From the NCBI GenBank assembly GCA_017460245.1, contig JAFUBK010000106.1, positions 1 to 7,262 of the forward strand: a stretch of DNA of 7,262 nt. The letters run 5' to 3'. Source of the stretch: Bacilli bacterium (GTDB lineage Bacteria; Bacillota_I; Bacilli_A; RF39; UBA660). This document shows positions 5,884 through 7,262 of the stretch, piece by piece. The notes beneath the pieces were generated by a model. That model ran no database searches, was not told the origin of the DNA, and worked only from the letters and a program-made list of their open reading frames with translations. Position numbers and translations under genes: made by a program. Position 1 is the first letter of the stretch. Each line of letters starts with the position of its first letter.

Positions 5884-6314
5884 TATTCATCATCCTCCAA
5901 TTCTTCTACTTTTAGTTTTACGCCATTAATGCTTAAAACTTTAACTGTACTGCCGACTTTGATTGTTTTATCGGCACTGGCAGTCCACCTTTTGCCGTCA
6001 ACTTTTACTTCACCATTTTGGCTCTTACTAATTTTTTCGGTAACTAGTCCTGTTGATCCTATAATGCGATCTAAGTTGGTGGCTTCTTTTTTTTGTTTTA
6101 ACATTTTTTCTAATATTGGTTTTGTTGTGATAAGTAATAAAACGCCTACAACTACAAAAATACCAAATTGAATTATGTAGTTATCAATAAAGAGTGAACT
6201 TATTAGGGCGATTATACCGCTGGCAACAAACCATATTGTTGTTAGGTTTATTGTAGTTGCTTCTAAGATTGTTAAAATTATTACAATAATTAGCCATACA
6301 TACCATTGTTCCAT
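5883..6314 (-). CDS. NfeD-like membrane protein, short form
   Basis: This 143-residue protein has three hydrophobic helices (about 4-22, 27-44 and 47-64), a basic cytoplasmic loop, and a C-terminal OB-fold-type beta domain (about 84-138) with the family pattern GSTGLV, then GEVKVDGKRW, then VGSTVKVLSINGVKLKVE. It corresponds to the short NfeD class (YbbK or YuaF type) that lacks the N-terminal ClpP-like serine protease domain of long NfeD proteins. Short NfeD proteins bind and assist SPFH proteins, and the next gene, overlapping by one base, is exactly such a partner. The ATG at 6314 has AAAGGAGA seven to eight bases upstream and its own promoter, so it is the first gene of the operon. The highly acidic end (EELEDDE) overlaps the downstream ribosome site, whose GGAGGATGATGAA is read as Glu-Asp codons. 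Confidence 0.92.
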   Translation of the reverse strand: MEQWYVWLIIVIILTILEATTINLTTIWFVASGIIALISSLFIDNYIIQFGIFVVVGVLLLITTKPILEKMLKQKKEATNLDRIIGSTGLVTEKISKSQNGEVKVDGKRWTASADKTIKVGSTVKVLSINGVKLKVEELEDDE

Positions 6315-6335
6315 TTTTCCATCTCCTTTTATATA

Positions 6336-6364
6336 ATTATACTATATAAGGTTCCAAAAAACAA
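6336..6364 (-). promoter_or_regulatory. Promoter of the nfeD-SPFH operon
   Basis: TATAAT (6336-6341) and TTGTTT (6359-6364) on the - strand are 17 bases apart. The predicted start near 6329 leaves a leader of about 15 bases. The -35 lies within the U-tract side of the upstream gene's terminator, so readthrough of that terminator would run directly over it. Confidence 0.7.
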
Positions 6365-6399
6365 CAAAAAATGACGTTTGTAACGTCATTATTTGTTGT
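6361..6399 (-). terminator. Long hairpin terminator of the coiled-coil protein gene
   Basis: The arms 6361-6377 and 6383-6399 are complementary over 17 positions with a single mismatch, around a 5-base loop. The inner 8 bp (AATGACGT/ACGTCATT) followed by six T residues act as a standard terminator. The outer part uses the last coding codons on one side and the T-rich promoter -35 region on the other. The stop codon at 6389-6391 lies in the stem. Both flanks have T runs or T-rich DNA, so action on the + strand is also possible. Confidence 0.85.
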
Positions 6400-7262
6400 C
6401 TTCAATTACGTTTGCTTCTTGAACGATACCAAGAACTGTATTTAATTTTTCTTCAAAATCTTTTATTTTGTCAGCTTGTTTACTGTTAGTTTTTTCTAGT
6501 TCTTCGATCTTCTTAAGTTGCTGCTCTATTGTATCTTGTAAGCTATTGTTTCTAGCTGTTAAATCTTCAATATTAGTTGTTTTTTCAGTTAATGTTACAC
6601 TTAAGGTATCGTTTAGTTGCTGAGTTTGGACTTTTTCTAGTCTGTCAATTTCAGCTTGTTTTTTAGCGTTGGTCATTGCTTTTGTTAATTCTTTGACATT
6701 CTTCTTATACTCTTTTGAAATACTGTCAGTATTTTTCTTGAATTCTTTTGTTAGTTTGTCAAATTGTTTTTTAAGCTTTTTATCAGCGTTGGTAATTCTC
6801 TTATATTGTTGAGTTCTTTTAGCTTCGAAATCAGTTTCACTTAGGAATGTTTTATACACTTTTAAGGCATCGATTTCTTCAGGAGTTAGTGCATCTTTGG
6901 CATAGTGCTGCTGTGCGAATGTGAATACGTAGTCGTTATAATCTTTGAATAATGTTAAGTTTTTAATGTCTCTTTCTTTTGGTATAACTACTTCGTCTGA
7001 TTTTAGTCCGATTTCATCGTAAATATCGGCAGTTAACTCAACTGAATCATATGCTTCTGTTGGTGTGATTGTTGGAATATCTCTTTCTATTTCTTCGTGT
7101 ATTATTTCCATAAGAGTTTTTTCCTCCTTTTCTTCTTTTATTGGTTCGAATTGCTCTTTTTCTTCGTAACTATTTGGATTTGTTTCATTTAATGTATCAT
7201 CAGCACTTGGAAATGCAACAGTATTTTGAGTTTTGTTGTTTTCAAGTGATGATATATATGAT
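6389..7262 (-). CDS. Coiled-coil protein of unknown function, N-terminus outside the window
   Basis: The visible part is 290 residues and remains open to the window edge, so the gene probably starts to the right. The first 50 visible residues are low-complexity, rich in Asn, Glu, Lys, Ser and Thr, with an acidic-basic EEKEEK stretch. A mixed domain follows (about residues 51-155). Then comes a long highly charged coiled coil (about 145-280) rich in Lys, Glu and Gln with regular Leu and Ile. There is no Cys and no membrane helix in view. An internal ATG at 7111 has AAGGAGG eleven bases upstream and could start a 240-residue form. However, fifty stop-free codons before it in such AT-rich DNA argue that the frame is coding further upstream, and the purine-rich signal could simply be Glu-Lys codons. 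I recognise no family; structural, cytoskeletal or envelope-associated roles are only guesses. It ends in its own strong terminator, separate from nfeD. Confidence 0.7.
   Translation of the reverse strand, partial: SYISSLENNKTQNTVAFPSADDTLNETNPNSYEEKEQFEPIKEEKEEKTLMEIIHEEIERDIPTITPTEAYDSVELTADIYDEIGLKSDEVVIPKERDIKNLTLFKDYNDYVFTFAQQHYAKDALTPEEIDALKVYKTFLSETDFEAKRTQQYKRITNADKKLKKQFDKLTKEFKKNTDSISKEYKKNVKELTKAMTNAKKQAEIDRLEKVQTQQLNDTLSVTLTEKTTNIEDLTARNNSLQDTIEQQLKKIEELEKTNSKQADKIKDFEEKLNTVLGIVQEANVIEDNK
6428..6829 (-). other. Predicted long coiled-coil segment
   Basis: About 134 residues of the coiled-coil protein lack Pro and Gly and carry repeated hydrophobic positions between Lys, Glu and Gln. 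Examples are KLTKEFKK, NVKELTKAM, NIEDLTARNNSLQDTI and KKIEELEKTNSKQADKI. At about 20 nm if fully helical it could act as a spacer or oligomerisation rod. The call is by eye from the heptad-like spacing. Confidence 0.7.

Noticed and set aside
5929..6171. + strand open frame of 80 codons
   Set aside because: It is antisense to the NfeD-like gene, which is conserved and paired with its known partner.
297..6314. Mycoplasma genetic code (TGA = Trp)
   Set aside because: All tryptophans in the recognised proteins are TGG and no frame needs TGA read through; the code appears standard, although no TGA stop is used here either.

Overview
This is a low-GC window (roughly 30% G+C by eye) with compact Gram-positive-style gene organisation. 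Genes have strong Shine-Dalgarno sites, consensus sigma-A-type promoters, intrinsic hairpin-plus-U terminators and gaps of only 37 to 100 bases. Every tryptophan I checked is TGG and all visible stops are TAA or TAG, so there is no sign of the Mycoplasma code (TGA = Trp). The composition and gene set fit a Bacillota or Mycoplasmatota-related bacterium; I cannot name the genus.

Layout: a tRNA-Lys(CTT) gene with its own promoter and terminator lies on the + strand at the left end. Everything else is on the - strand. From right to left these are a coiled-coil protein cut by the window edge (6389-7262), a two-gene operon of NfeD-like and SPFH/stomatin-like membrane proteins (4999-6314), an unrecognised 421-residue protein (3632-4897), a MacB-type ABC transporter with fused ATPase and permease (1285-3594), and an MsrA-MsrB fusion (297-1187). 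The tRNA and the msrAB unit converge.

Regulatory layout: there are five separate - strand transcription units. In all five the terminator hairpin overlaps the stop codon, and for several the next promoter starts within about 30 bases.

Most unusual gene: the MsrA-MsrB fusion keeps the family framework but contains no cysteine at all. Serine sits at the MsrA nucleophile, at the MsrA resolving position, at a third common MsrA cysteine and at the MsrB nucleophile, using four different serine codons. The MsrB half has also lost a conserved His and Trp. It therefore looks like a full-length, Cys-free methionine sulfoxide reductase homologue that should not work by the known chemistry.

Functional links: NfeD and SPFH proteins are a known membrane pair. 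The ABC transporter, Msr homologue, unknown protein and coiled-coil protein have their own signals and no evident shared pathway. No mobile element, CRISPR array or phage gene is visible.
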